From Halomonas ventosae (GTDB lineage: Bacteria > Pseudomonadota > Gammaproteobacteria > Pseudomonadales > Halomonadaceae), in contig NZ_SNWH01000005.1 in assembly GCF_004361885.1 (NCBI RefSeq), positions 62,001 through 126,000 on the forward strand: a stretch of DNA of 64,000 nucleotides. Reading direction: 5' to 3'. The notes beneath the pieces were generated by a model that was not told the origin of the DNA, did no database searches, and saw nothing but the letters and a program-made list of their open reading frames with translations. This document shows, piece after piece, positions 53,044-62,234 of the stretch. Each line of letters begins with the position of its first letter. Positions within the stretch are counted from its first letter, which is position 1. A program made the position numbers and the translations under genes.

Positions 53044-53725
53044 GGCGATACACTCGGGCCAGCTCATCGGCCGACGCGCCTCGCCAGTAGCGCCAGCGCA
53101 GCCGCCACATCAGCAGCAGGGTCCGCCAGGCACCCTCTCGCTCCCAGCGCCGCCCCGAGGTCGTCACCCTCTCTCTCAGGCAGGCCGGTGGCGAGAGTCG
53201 CTTGAGGCGTCGGGACATCTCGATGTCCTCCATCAGTGGCTGGTCGGGAAAGCCGCCCGCGGCGTCGAAGGCCTCCCGGGTCATGAACAGCCCCTGGTCG
53301 CCGGTGGCGATGCCCGTCAGGCGTGAGCGCAGATTCATGGCAGTGGCGATCACCGGCAGCAGTGGATGCCTCCCTTCCAGTCGCACATCGAAGCGCCCCC
53401 AGCATTGTTTGCTCGAAAGGGCCGAAGCAATCAATCGATCGGCGCCGCGCGGGAGGCGCGTATCGGCATGCAGGAACAGCAGGTGATGTCCGCGGGCCTC
53501 GCGAGCCCCGGCATTCATCTGTCGGGCTCGGCTGGGCGCGCTGACGATCAGCGTTGATGCCAGGGGGCGTGCCCGGGCCAGCGTATCGTCATGGCTACCG
53601 CCGTCCACGACTACGGTCTCCACCGCGTTGAGTCGCCACTGGCGAAGGGGGATCAGCAGCTTCTCGATGGTGGCCGCTTCATTCAGGGTCGGGATGACGA
53701 TGCTGAGTCTCGCTGTGTCCGGCAT
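53033..53725 (-). CDS. TIGR04283-family glycosyltransferase
   Basis: A 230-residue GT2-fold glycosyltransferase: LSIVIPTLNEAATIEKLL, VVDGGSHDDTLARA, the metal motif LFLHADTRLP and DQGLFMTREAFDAAGGFP. It belongs to the group named for arsenosugar biosynthesis. It is first of a two-gene unit with the TIGR04282 gene, which it overlaps. The actual glycosyl donor and acceptor are unproven; these pairs occur widely without arsenic genes. Confidence 0.9.
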   Translation of the reverse strand: MPDTARLSIVIPTLNEAATIEKLLIPLRQWRLNAVETVVVDGGSHDDTLARARPLASTLIVSAPSRARQMNAGAREARGHHLLFLHADTRLPRGADRLIASALSSKQCWGRFDVRLEGRHPLLPVIATAMNLRSRLTGIATGDQGLFMTREAFDAAGGFPDQPLMEDIEMSRRLKRLSPPACLRERVTTSGRRWEREGAWRTLLLMWRLRWRYWRGASADELARVYRHVR

Positions 53726-53870
53726 GCCGGCGCTTCTCCTGATATCCTGATGTCCTGATGCGCGTCTCGCCGTTGAGATCTTCTGGGTCCGATATGACGC
53801 CTGATCCTTGCTATGCGGCGGCGACCTTGCCGGCCTGGGAGCGTGTCTGGAAGAGACGTGGCCCAGCGGC

Positions 53871-54506
53871 TCAGTGGGACAGTTCGATCACTCGCCCACC
53901 GGCATCCTCGGCATCTTCAGCGTCGTGGGTGACCAGCAGGCTGGGCAGGCCGGCCTCGCGCAGGCGATCGAACACCCGCCGGCGCATCTCGTGACGCAGA
54001 TGGGTGTCGAGCTTCGAGAAGGGCTCGTCGAGCAGGACTGCACAAGGGGCCGACAGCAGCAGGCGCATCAGCGCCACTCGGGCCTTCTGGCCGCCGGAGA
54101 GGGTGGCCGGGTCCCGATCGCCGAAGCCGGCAAGGCCGATGTTTGCCAAGGCCTGCTCGACCCGCGCGGTCTTGTCGGCGCTGCCCCCGGGCATGCCGAA
54201 GCGTAGGTTGCCGCCCACCGACAGGTGGGGAAAGAGCAGCGGGTCCTGGAACAGTAGGCCGATGCCGCGCTGCTCGGCCGGCAGGCCGCTGATGTCGCGG
54301 CCGTCGAGCAGCACCTGGCCGCGGGCCTGGAACGCGGGGGCCAGGAAGCCGGCGAGGTAGGCGAGCAGGGTCGACTTTCCCGAGCCGGATGGCCCCATGA
54401 CAGTGAGGACCTCGCCGGGAGCGATCTCGGCATCGAGCTTTACCAGTATCTGGTCGCCCAGCTGGAGGCAGATGTCACGAAGTTCGAGGCGATGGGTGGC
54501 GTTCAT
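53871..54506 (-). CDS. ynjD: ABC transporter ATPase, YnjD-like
   Basis: A 211-residue ATPase: Walker A GPSGSGKST, Q-loop LLFQDPLLFPHLSV, signature TLSGGQKARVAL, Walker B CAVLLDEPFSKLD and switch LLVTHDAEDA. Its ATG at 54506 overlaps the permease stop (ATGA). With YnjC and YnjB it forms an uncharacterised importer. In E. coli the cargo of YnjBCD is also unknown; thiamine-related and sulfur compounds have been suggested. Confidence 0.92.
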   Translation of the reverse strand: MNATHRLELRDICLQLGDQILVKLDAEIAPGEVLTVMGPSGSGKSTLLAYLAGFLAPAFQARGQVLLDGRDISGLPAEQRGIGLLFQDPLLFPHLSVGGNLRFGMPGGSADKTARVEQALANIGLAGFGDRDPATLSGGQKARVALMRLLLSAPCAVLLDEPFSKLDTHLRHEMRRRVFDRLREAGLPSLLVTHDAEDAEDAGGRVIELSH

Positions 54507-56185
54507 GGGGCTCCCTGCATGGCGCGGCGATTCGACCATAGCAATCTAGGCAGGCCGATGGCGATGATGAAACCCGCCAGCGGCAGGCTGGCCTGGATCA
54601 GTGCCCAGACGCCGATCACCCGGCGGTTGCCACCGGCAGCCAGCGAGACCGCCTCGGTGGTGACGGTGGTGATGCGTCCTGCCCCCAGCAGCTGGGTGGG
54701 CAGGTACTGGCCGATACTCACCGCCAGCCCCACGGCCAGGGCGGTGAGGATCGGCGCCAGCAGCATCGGCAGGCGTATCCGCCAGAAGGCCCCGTTGCGC
54801 GAGGCCCCGAGCGTCAGGGCCAGCCGCGTCCAGCGTGGATCGAAGCGCCGGTAGGCCTCGGAGAGTGAAAGGAACACGTAGGGCAGCACGAACAGCAGGT
54901 GGCCGAAGGCGACCAGTGCATGGGTCGGTCGCATGCCGAGCTGCTCCATCATTACCACCAGGCCGAACAGGAAGGCGACCTGCGGCACGATCAGCGGCAG
55001 GTAGAGCAGCCACAGAGCCCGCGAGGGGTGTCGGCTGCTGCGCTGCTCGTGTTCGAGTGCCGCCAGGGCCAGCGTCACGGCGAGCAGTGTCGAAGCCAGG
55101 GCGATCAGCGCCGTCGAGGCGAGTGGCCCGGCAAGCGAGGGCAGGGCCCGGGCCCAGTGGGTGGCGGTGAAGCTCTGCGGCAGGGCGTTGGGAAAGCGCC
55201 AGAAGCCGGCCACCGAGTGGATCGCCAGGCCGGCGATGCCGACGAAGGCGACCACCGTGGCCAGCAGGATCCACAGCTTGCCGGCGAGATGCAGGCCCGT
55301 CTCGCCTCGACGCCGTCCGCCGTGGGCGATCCAGAGACCCATCAGCCGCCTGGCGGCCTGCTCCAGCCCCCACCAGATCGCCAGCGCCATGGCGGTGACA
55401 CCGAGCTGCAGGATCGCGCCGGCCGAGGCCAGGAAGCGCTTGTCGAGATCCGGATCGCTGAACCAGGTGAGTATCGACACGGCAAGCGTTGGCGGCAGGG
55501 TGGGGCCGAGGATCATCGCTACATCCACCACCGACGAGGCGAAGGCGATCACCGCGTAGACCGGCAGCCGGATCAGCGGATAGAGCGATGGCGCGACCAC
55601 TTTCCACCAGGCCAGGGTCGGGCGGTAGCCCAGTGAGCGGGCCATGGCGATTCGCCGTTCGGGATCGAGCTGGGGCAGGGCCGCCAGGCTCATCAGCAGC
55701 AGGAAGGGAATCTCCTTGATCACCAGCCCCGCGATGAGCGACAGCCCCCAGGGATCGTGGACGATCAGCAGGTCCGGCGGGCGCTGCCAGCCGGTCAGCC
55801 CCGGCGAGGCGAGACGTGCGATCAGCCCTGAAGGGGCGATCAAAAAGGCCAGGCCGAAGGCCGCGGCGGCATGGGGAAGAGAGAGTAGTGGCGAGATCAG
55901 TCGGCGAATCCATCGGTCGAGCCGGCTGCCGGTCGCGGCGGCCAGATAGAGCAAGACCACTGCCAGCGAGATGGCGGTGGCGAGCAGTCCGCTGGCGAGG
56001 CTGATGGTGACCGAGCGCCATATGCCGGGCTCGGCAAACAGGGCCCGCCAGGGGGCGAGCGTCAGGCTCTCCCCGCCCAGCGCCGGCAGGTAGCCGAAGG
56101 CCGGCAGCAGCACCATGGCTAGGCCGGCCAGGATCGGCGCGACCAGCAGCAGCACGATCAATATCGGCGCCAGGCGCAGCATCAT
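54503..56185 (-). CDS. ynjC: Fused ABC transporter permease, YnjC-like
   Basis: A 560-residue membrane protein made of two permease halves (about 1-280 and 300-560), each with about six helices and its own EAA-like loop. The first contains LISPLLSLPHAAAAFGLAFLI; the second contains PLIVPQVAFLFGLVVM and GASRNGAFWRIRLPML. This matches YnjC and similar fused permeases. It is coupled to ynjD by four bases. ATG 56185 or 56182 is the start. It is 46 bases after ynjB. Confidence 0.92.
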   Translation of the reverse strand: MMLRLAPILIVLLLVAPILAGLAMVLLPAFGYLPALGGESLTLAPWRALFAEPGIWRSVTISLASGLLATAISLAVVLLYLAAATGSRLDRWIRRLISPLLSLPHAAAAFGLAFLIAPSGLIARLASPGLTGWQRPPDLLIVHDPWGLSLIAGLVIKEIPFLLLMSLAALPQLDPERRIAMARSLGYRPTLAWWKVVAPSLYPLIRLPVYAVIAFASSVVDVAMILGPTLPPTLAVSILTWFSDPDLDKRFLASAGAILQLGVTAMALAIWWGLEQAARRLMGLWIAHGGRRRGETGLHLAGKLWILLATVVAFVGIAGLAIHSVAGFWRFPNALPQSFTATHWARALPSLAGPLASTALIALASTLLAVTLALAALEHEQRSSRHPSRALWLLYLPLIVPQVAFLFGLVVMMEQLGMRPTHALVAFGHLLFVLPYVFLSLSEAYRRFDPRWTRLALTLGASRNGAFWRIRLPMLLAPILTALAVGLAVSIGQYLPTQLLGAGRITTVTTEAVSLAAGGNRRVIGVWALIQASLPLAGFIIAIGLPRLLWSNRRAMQGAP

Positions 56186-56231
56186 CGCGCGCGCCTTGTC
56201 GCGGCAGAAATCACGGCGTGGGGTCTCGCTA

Positions 56232-57485
56232 TTAGTTGCCGATGTAGCGGGCCTGCCAGGCGTCCTGCAGGGCTGTCATCCAGCTGGGATGCGGCTCGGG
56301 CAGCGTGCGCTGCAAGGCGCCGGGCGGCAGCATCGCCGGGTTGTGCTCATCCAGGGAGAACAGGGCCCGGCTGTCGTCATCGAGACGCGCCACGTCGAGC
56401 ACGGTGCGATCCCCCCAGACGTCGAGATCCTGCTTGTGGGCCTGAGCCTTGGGCGAGAGCAGGAAGTCGGCGACCACCAGAGCGCCGGCCTGGTGGGGCG
56501 AGTTGAAGGGAATGGCCACGAAGTGCACGTTGCCCAGGGTGCCGCCCTGGGGCACATAGCTGCGAGTGCTTTTCGGCAGTTCGAAGTCGGCGACCGCCGC
56601 CGCCGGCTCGGAGGGGGTGAAGGTGAAGGCCAGCGACAATTCACCGTCCCCCATCAGGCGGCGCATCTCGGGGCCGGTAGCAGGAAACTGCCGCCCGCTG
56701 CGCCATAGGTGAGGGTGGAGCGCATCCAGGTAGTCCCACAGCGGCGCGGTGACGGCCGCGAAGTCGCTCTCCTCGACCGGCGCATAGAGGGCCTCGTCCT
56801 GTTCGCTCAGCTCGATCAGAACCTGCTTGAGGAAGGTGCTGCCGGTGAAATCGGGGATTCGTGGATAGGTGAAGCGTCCGGGGTTGGCCGCGGCCCATTC
56901 CAGCAGGGCAGGCATGTCCTGCGGGGGCGCTGCCACCGGCTGGTTATCTCCGCGGAGCTCGTCGCTATCTCCGCGAAATTCGTCACTATCATAGTAGAAG
57001 GTGATCTGCGCCCGTCCCCAGGGGGATTCGTAGCCCTCGGTGGGCAGGGTGAAGTCGGTGACGACCTCGGGGTTGTGCTCGGGGTGGGTGAGCGCGAAGT
57101 TCGGCAGCGACTCGGCGAAGGGGCCGAACAGCAGGTCGTTGGCCTTCATGGTGGCGAAGTTCTCGCCGTTGATCCAGATCAGGTCGACGCTTCCCTGGTC
57201 ATGGTTGCCGGCCTGTTTTTCGGCCAGAACCCGGGAGACCGCCTCGGCGGTGTCGCCGATCTTGACATGGGTGAGGTCGATAGCGAACTGCTCCTCGACT
57301 CGTCCGGCCACCCAATCGATATAGTCGTTGGTGCGCTGCTCACCCGCCCAGGCATACCAGTAGACCGTCTGGCCTCGGGCCTCGTCGAGCACCGCCTCCC
57401 AGTCGGTTGGATCGGGGGCCGCGGCGGCAGGGCCGCCGAGCAGGAGGGCGATGGGCGTGGCGGCAGCCAACAGACGAATCGGCAT
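56232..57485 (-). CDS. ynjB: ABC transporter substrate-binding protein, YnjB-like
   Basis: A 417-residue periplasmic binding protein with a signal peptide (PIRLLAAATPIALLLGGPAAAAP). Typical segments include VYWYAWAGEQRTNDYIDWVA, VDLIWINGENFATMKAN and FTFTPSEPAAAVADFELP. It contains an internal 7-residue duplication (DSDEFRG, DSDELRG) from a 21-base tandem repeat at 56946-56987. It is first of ynjB-C-D. Its leader has two 14-base direct repeats at 57501-57531. Cargo unknown. Confidence 0.92.
   Translation of the reverse strand: MPIRLLAAATPIALLLGGPAAAAPDPTDWEAVLDEARGQTVYWYAWAGEQRTNDYIDWVAGRVEEQFAIDLTHVKIGDTAEAVSRVLAEKQAGNHDQGSVDLIWINGENFATMKANDLLFGPFAESLPNFALTHPEHNPEVVTDFTLPTEGYESPWGRAQITFYYDSDEFRGDSDELRGDNQPVAAPPQDMPALLEWAAANPGRFTYPRIPDFTGSTFLKQVLIELSEQDEALYAPVEESDFAAVTAPLWDYLDALHPHLWRSGRQFPATGPEMRRLMGDGELSLAFTFTPSEPAAAVADFELPKSTRSYVPQGGTLGNVHFVAIPFNSPHQAGALVVADFLLSPKAQAHKQDLDVWGDRTVLDVARLDDDSRALFSLDEHNPAMLPPGALQRTLPEPHPSWMTALQDAWQARYIGN
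56946..56987 (-). repeat. In-frame 21-bp tandem duplication in ynjB
   Basis: Two 21-base copies (56946-56966 and 56967-56987), differing at a few positions, encode DSDELRG and DSDEFRG. The insertion is in frame within the binding protein. Confidence 0.8.
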
Positions 57486-57500
57486 CTAGGGTTCCTCTCT

Positions 57501-57531
57501 GATGATGGGCAATGTTGGATGATGGGCAATG
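57501..57531. repeat. 14-bp direct repeat in the ynjB leader
   Basis: GATGATGGGCAATG occurs at 57501-57514 and 57518-57531, three bases apart, in the 5' leader of ynjB. It might be a chance duplication or a regulator half-site pair. Confidence 0.7.
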
Positions 57532-57573
57532 GGGGGTGGAATACGCGCGATGATGCGTTATCGGCGTTTGCCA

Positions 57574-58671
57574 TCAGCCGTCGAGTAACTGCTCGAGGGT
57601 GCGAAATTCTCGCTGTACATGCTCGATCACGTCCACCGAAAGATAGTGGTCGACTCGGTCGCGAACGTGGGCGATCAGCGCATCGTCGCTCAGCTCGGCG
57701 GACCAGTCCTCGCCACGGGCCTGGGCGTCCCGGGAGCGAAGGTGACTGGCTCGCCACTTGGCGCACCAGGTCAGCGACCAGAGCCACATGGCCCGCCGGC
57801 AAGCCAGCAGCGTATCGGTGTCGCCAGTGAAGCCCATGGCGGCCATCCAGTGACGGTAGAAGGCAGCCACCTGGCCGGGCAGCAGTTCGGTGCGGCTCTG
57901 CAGGTCCCAGGTGGTGGAGGTGTAGAGGCTGGCGTGGGCAAGGTCAAAGCCCGCCAGGCCATAGCGGCACTTCTCCAGGTCCACCAGCACCGCGCGTCCG
58001 GACTCGGTGACCAGGAAGTTGCCGGGGTGGGCATCGAAGCTGATCAGTCGCGGCTCGGCGCCAGGCCCGGCAGGCAGCCGTTCCGGCAGGGCGGACAGCT
58101 CGGCGTCGATCAGCGCTCGGGCGTCTGCCGCCAGCCCGGCCCGGTCGAGGAAGCACGCCTGCTCCCTGACCTCCTCGAGCATCGCCGCCCAGGGGTCAGC
58201 GGGGGACAGCAATGGCGGGCGGGCCTCGGCATCGGGCACCTCTAGCACATGGAAGCTGGCCAGCGCCTCGGCGATGCCCGGAAGGTCATCCGGGAGTCGC
58301 GCCGGGCGACCACGGATGGCACTGACCAGCAGCCCGCCGCGCGGCAGCGCCTGGCTGGGCGGGAGGATGCCATGCAGGGCGGGGGCATGGCCGCCTTGGC
58401 TGGCGCGCTCGAAGCAGGCCGTCTGGTAGTCGAGGTTGGCGGCGGGGTCGAGTCGCATCTGGCTCTGTTTGGGCAAGCGTGCCACCCAGTCGATCTGTTG
58501 TCGCTTGAGCCACACATGGTGATGGGCCAGGCCGGTATCGGCCATCGCATACATGGCCTGGATGACCGCGTCATGACCGGCGTGGGCGAGCGCCATGGCC
58601 AGCGGATGGCCGAGATCCGGGTGGGCCTCTTGCGGTTCCGGCGAAGCGGGGCGAACGGCGATATCCGACAT
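57574..58671 (-). CDS. APH-family small-molecule kinase
   Basis: A 365-residue protein with the aminoglycoside/choline-kinase fold. Catalytic loop: ISFDAHPGNFLV; metal-binding segment: LVDLEKCRYGLAGFDLAHAS, where the usual Asp-x-Asp/Glu pattern is LVDLEK. The N-lobe includes HHHVWLKRQQIDWVARLPKQ. Relatives phosphorylate choline, thiamine, amino sugars or drugs. It lies just upstream of ynjBCD on the same strand (88 bases), so it may phosphorylate the imported compound. ATG 58671 begins after GAACGAC; ATG 58698 is an alternative. Confidence 0.82.
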   Translation of the reverse strand: MSDIAVRPASPEPQEAHPDLGHPLAMALAHAGHDAVIQAMYAMADTGLAHHHVWLKRQQIDWVARLPKQSQMRLDPAANLDYQTACFERASQGGHAPALHGILPPSQALPRGGLLVSAIRGRPARLPDDLPGIAEALASFHVLEVPDAEARPPLLSPADPWAAMLEEVREQACFLDRAGLAADARALIDAELSALPERLPAGPGAEPRLISFDAHPGNFLVTESGRAVLVDLEKCRYGLAGFDLAHASLYTSTTWDLQSRTELLPGQVAAFYRHWMAAMGFTGDTDTLLACRRAMWLWSLTWCAKWRASHLRSRDAQARGEDWSAELSDDALIAHVRDRVDHYLSVDVIEHVQREFRTLEQLLDG

Positions 58672-58883
58672 GTCGTTCCTCGCGAGATGGTATTGCAATC
58701 GTTAACGTAGGGTCGTGCGGTGCAAGGCATTCCTTACATATCGGCGCCTGCCCGATGACCTGCTGCATGGCGGGCGACTGTAAGCCTGGAACAACATCAT
58801 CGACAAAAGGGAGCCGTTGGTGCGACACGCTGGAGCGAGGGCTCCAGATATCTCCTGGATGGACACAAGCGAAGGTGAACAAT

Positions 58884-59537
58884 ATGTCACAGCATGACGA
58901 ACAACGCCGCAAGCTCCTGGGCCGCCTGAATCGGCGACTGGCCTACACGGCCCCGCTGCTTGCCCTGGTGGCGGGGGGCGGTGTCCTTCAGGCCTCGGCA
59001 GGCGATGATGCGGCCATGGCCGACGTTACCTCGCCCTCCGATGCGTCCTTGATGCTGGCCAGCAACCACACAGAAGGGGCCGCCGAGGCCCAGGGCGAGG
59101 CAGAGGGAGAAGCCCAGGGTGAAGCGGAAGGCGAGGCCGAAGGAGGTGATAGCGCTGCGGTGGCAAGGCCCGAGGGGTATTCACCGGCCTACAGCGAGAC
59201 CGGCGACAACCCTCAGCAGATGCTGGCGCGAGGCGAGGCGCTCTATTACGACACATCCTTGAGCAGCAACGGCCTGGCCTGCGCGAATTGCCATGGCAGT
59301 AACGGTCAGGACATGGGATACAACTCGACATTCGAACAGCCCTTCCCCCATCGGGTAGCGATGGGCGCCCACCAGTTCGGCATGTCGGCAGTGCATGCCG
59401 ACGAGATGGTGCAGATCTGCATGGTAGTGCCGATGGCGGCCGAGCCGCTCGAGTGGGGCGGCGAGGCGCTGACGTCTCTGGCGGCCTACGTGGTGGAGGT
59501 TCAGAAGCGTGTCGCCGGAGAGCCGCATGATCTCTGA
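58884..59537 (+). CDS. c-type cytochrome with the Glu/Gly-tail leader
   Basis: A 217-residue exported protein. Residues 1-89 align gaplessly with the 89-residue peptide encoded at 49250: twin Arg, hydrophobic YTAPLLALVAGG, cleavage near ASA, then the acidic Glu-Ala-Gln-Gly/Glu-Gly repeat (about 66-88). Residues about 108-210 form a small monohaem cytochrome c: CANCH (133-137), with a Met such as Met180 as possible axial ligand. ATG 58884 follows AAGGTGA. It would carry electrons in the periplasm and be a second substrate of the TTL-like ligase. It is divergent from the APH-type kinase. Confidence 0.85.
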   Translation: MSQHDEQRRKLLGRLNRRLAYTAPLLALVAGGGVLQASAGDDAAMADVTSPSDASLMLASNHTEGAAEAQGEAEGEAQGEAEGEAEGGDSAAVARPEGYSPAYSETGDNPQQMLARGEALYYDTSLSSNGLACANCHGSNGQDMGYNSTFEQPFPHRVAMGAHQFGMSAVHADEMVQICMVVPMAAEPLEWGGEALTSLAAYVVEVQKRVAGEPHDL

Positions 59538-59594
59538 GCCCGGCCGGCGACGCTGAACGCGCTCATCGCTTCGCGCTGCTTTCGGTGATCATCT

Positions 59595-59620
59595 CCGGGC
59601 CCGCCAGCTGGCGGGCCCGG
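59595..59620 (+). terminator. Hairpin after the cytochrome gene
   Basis: A perfect 12-bp stem (CCGGGCCCGCCA at 59595-59606, TGGCGGGCCCGG at 59609-59620) with a two-base loop, 57 bases after the stop. No long T tract, but clearly terminator-like. Confidence 0.65.
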
Positions 59621-59768
59621 CTGTCTGCAACGATGGCATCTGCTTGCCTTCGACCCGAGGCAGGGCATTGCCGCCCTTGGGTCCACTGCCTACGCTGATA
59701 TCGGTGACGCCTGAACCACTGTTTTTCGATGAGGTTGTCACGAACAGGCACTGCAGGGCGGGCATGCG

Positions 59769-61247
59769 ATGACGAATCCAGAGGGCAGGGGCAGGGGCAG
59801 GGCCGGGCGTATCCTGATGCTGGCAAGCCTGCTGTGCCTGGCGCTGGGAGCCCTGCTGGCCTGGCAGGCTCAGGCACAGCAGAACGAGCGCAATGCGCTG
59901 TTAATGACCATCGACGGTGCCATCGGCCCGGCCATCAACGACTACTTTCAGCGTGGCCTGGAACATGCCCAGACGCGCGAAGCCGAGCTGGTCGTGGTGA
60001 AGATGGACACGCCCGGCGGACTCGATGCCTCCATGCGGGCCATGATCAGTACCATGCTCGGCTCCCGCGTGCCGGTGGCCATCTACGTCTCGCCGGCGGG
60101 CGCCCGGGCGGCCAGCGCCGGCACCTACCTGCTCTACGCCAGCCATGTGGCGGCCATGGCGCCGGCCACCCACCTGGGCTCGGCCACACCGGTCCAGCTC
60201 GGTGGTGGGGGAGGGCTTCCGGGCCTGGGAGAGCCCGAGCCCCCCGCGAATGATGGCGCGCCGGCGGGAGATGACACCCAGGGTGACGGCGAAGGCGCCT
60301 CACCGCCGGATGGCGAGAACGCCGCCGCTGGCGCCGATGAGTCGACGAAGCGCCGCGGCAACACGGCCATGGAGCGCAAGGTGCTGGAGGATGCTGTCGC
60401 CTATATCCGCTCGCTGGCCAAGCGCCACGGCCGCAACGCCGACTGGGCCGAACAGGCCGTGCGCGAGGCGGTCAATCTTACCGCCCGGGAGGCCCTGGAG
60501 CGCAATGTCGTCGATGTGGTGGCCCGTGACCTGGACGACCTGCTGACCCAGATCGACGGTCGCCAGGTGGTGATGGAGGACGGCGAGCGCACCCTGGCCA
60601 CCGCCGGCCTCACCATCGAGCGCTTCGATCCGGGCTGGCGCACCAAGCTGCTGGCGGTGATCACCGATCCCAACGTCGCCTATTTCCTGATGATCATCGG
60701 CTTCTACGGGCTGATCTTCGAGCTGGCCAACCCGGGCAGCCTGGTGCCGGGGACCATCGGCATCATCTCGCTGCTGCTGGCACTGTTCGCCTTCCAGGTG
60801 CTGCCGGTCAACTACGCCGGCCTGGCGCTGATCCTGGTGGGGCTGGGGCTGATCGTGGGCGAAGCGTTGGTGCCCAGTTTCGGTATTCTCGGGATAGGCG
60901 GCATCGTCGCCTTCGTGATCGGTTCGGTGATGCTGATGGACGCGGACACCCTGAACATCTCGCTGCCGATGATCGGTGGCATCGCCCTGGTGGCCGCAGG
61001 CCTGATGCTGTGGGTGGTGACCCGCTTCATCGGACTTCGCCGTCGTACCCCTCGCACCGGCCAGGAGGAACTCGTCGGCAGCCAGGCCCGAGCCCTCGAG
61101 GATTTCTCGGGGTACGGTCATGTGCGGCTGAGGGGCGAGCGCTGGAATGCCCGCAGCAGCCAGCCGCTGACGCGCGGGCAGGCAGTGCGCGTGACGGCGG
61201 TCGACGGCCTGACCCTGGAGGTGGAGCCGCTCGACACCGCGTCCTGA
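59769..61247 (+). CDS. nfeD: NfeD-family membrane protease-like protein, long form
   Basis: A 492-residue protein. After a signal/anchor (ILMLASLLCLALGALLAWQ) comes a ClpP-class serine protease domain (about 40-285): KMDTPGGLDASMRAMI, with the likely catalytic Ser in AGARAASAGTYLLYAS. A disordered acidic Gly/Asp-rich insert lies at about 140-200. Then four or five helices (about 300-430) and a C-terminal NfeD OB-fold (about 435-492). NfeD1b-like proteases cleave the C-terminus of slipins, and a slipin is encoded next, 65 bases downstream. Confidence 0.92.
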   Translation: MTNPEGRGRGRAGRILMLASLLCLALGALLAWQAQAQQNERNALLMTIDGAIGPAINDYFQRGLEHAQTREAELVVVKMDTPGGLDASMRAMISTMLGSRVPVAIYVSPAGARAASAGTYLLYASHVAAMAPATHLGSATPVQLGGGGGLPGLGEPEPPANDGAPAGDDTQGDGEGASPPDGENAAAGADESTKRRGNTAMERKVLEDAVAYIRSLAKRHGRNADWAEQAVREAVNLTAREALERNVVDVVARDLDDLLTQIDGRQVVMEDGERTLATAGLTIERFDPGWRTKLLAVITDPNVAYFLMIIGFYGLIFELANPGSLVPGTIGIISLLLALFAFQVLPVNYAGLALILVGLGLIVGEALVPSFGILGIGGIVAFVIGSVMLMDADTLNISLPMIGGIALVAAGLMLWVVTRFIGLRRRTPRTGQEELVGSQARALEDFSGYGHVRLRGERWNARSSQPLTRGQAVRVTAVDGLTLEVEPLDTAS

Positions 61248-61312
61248 GCTGATATCTGCACCCTCGGCGCCGGCCCCCTGCCGTCGTCGGCCACATCGAA
61301 GGAGAGCACGCC

Positions 61313-62080
61313 ATGTTGATGTCCTATCTCGTTCCGGTCGTCCTGCTGGTCTTGCTGCTGGCGGCGTCGATCCGCATCCTGCCCGAGTACAAGCGCGGGG
61401 TGGTGTTCTTCCTCGGGCGCTTCCAGTCGGTGAAGGGCCCCGGCCTGTTGATCATCATTCCCGGCATTCAGAAGATGCAGGTGGTCGACCTGAGGGTGAT
61501 CACCATGGATGTGCCGGAACAGGACGTCATCTCCCAGGATAACGTCACCGTCAAGGTCAATGCGGTGCTCTACTTCCGGGTCGTGGACCCGGAGAAGGCG
61601 ATCATCCAGGTCGAGCACTTCGTCAATGCCACCAGTCAGCTGGCCCAGACCACGCTGCGCTCGGTGCTCGGCAAGCACGACCTCGACGAGATGCTTTCCG
61701 AGCGTGACAAGCTCAACGACGACATCCAGGAGATCATCGACAGCTCCGCCGAGGGCTGGGGCATCAAGGTGGCCAACGTGGAGATCAAGCACGTCGACCT
61801 CGACGAGAGCATGATCCGCGCCATTGCCCGCCAGGCCGAGGCCGAGCGCGAGCGGCGCGCCAAGGTGATCCATGCCGAGGGGGAGTTGCAAGCCTCCAAG
61901 AAACTGGTTGAAGCAGCCCACGTCCTGTCGGCCAACCCGGCGGCGCTTCAGCTGCGTTACCTGCAGACCATGGCCGATATGGGCAGCAAGAGTTCCACCG
62001 TGGTCTTCCCGATGCCGATGGACCTTCTCAAGGCCTTTCAGGCCATGGGTGAGTCGGCAACGCATAGCGACGATCGCTGA
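61313..62080 (+). CDS. Slipin (SPFH/band-7 protein)
   Basis: A 255-residue membrane-attached SPFH protein. It has an N-terminal helix ([15 protein letters not shown]), then a band-7 domain ([31 protein letters not shown]) and a coiled coil ([27 protein letters not shown]). It is shaped like stomatin/YbbK-type slipins, which form rings in membrane microdomains. The NfeD protease next to it is its usual partner. ATG 61313 follows AAGGAGAG. Confidence 0.93.
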   Translation: MLMSYLVPVVLLVLLLAASIRILPEYKRGVVFFLGRFQSVKGPGLLIIIPGIQKMQVVDLRVITMDVPEQDVISQDNVTVKVNAVLYFRVVDPEKAIIQVEHFVNATSQLAQTTLRSVLGKHDLDEMLSERDKLNDDIQEIIDSSAEGWGIKVANVEIKHVDLDESMIRAIARQAEAERERRAKVIHAEGELQASKKLVEAAHVLSANPAALQLRYLQTMADMGSKSSTVVFPMPMDLLKAFQAMGESATHSDDR

Positions 62081-62234
62081 GTTCCCGCCGGCGACACGAC
62101 ATGCGGGTCGCCGGTGTTCCTGTTAGAATCCCGCGCCTTTGTCCCCGGCGACTCGGGCGCGCCGTCATCGATCGGCATCATCCTGGTGTCCTGGCGCCTT
62201 GCGGCATCACAAACCCTTTCGACAGGACCGCAGC

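Noticed and set aside
58780-58830. ECF-type promoter (GGAAC at 58788) before the cytochrome gene
   Set aside because: The nearest -10-like CGTT lies 22 bases away, beyond the usual spacer of about 16, and no match was found before the other candidate genes.
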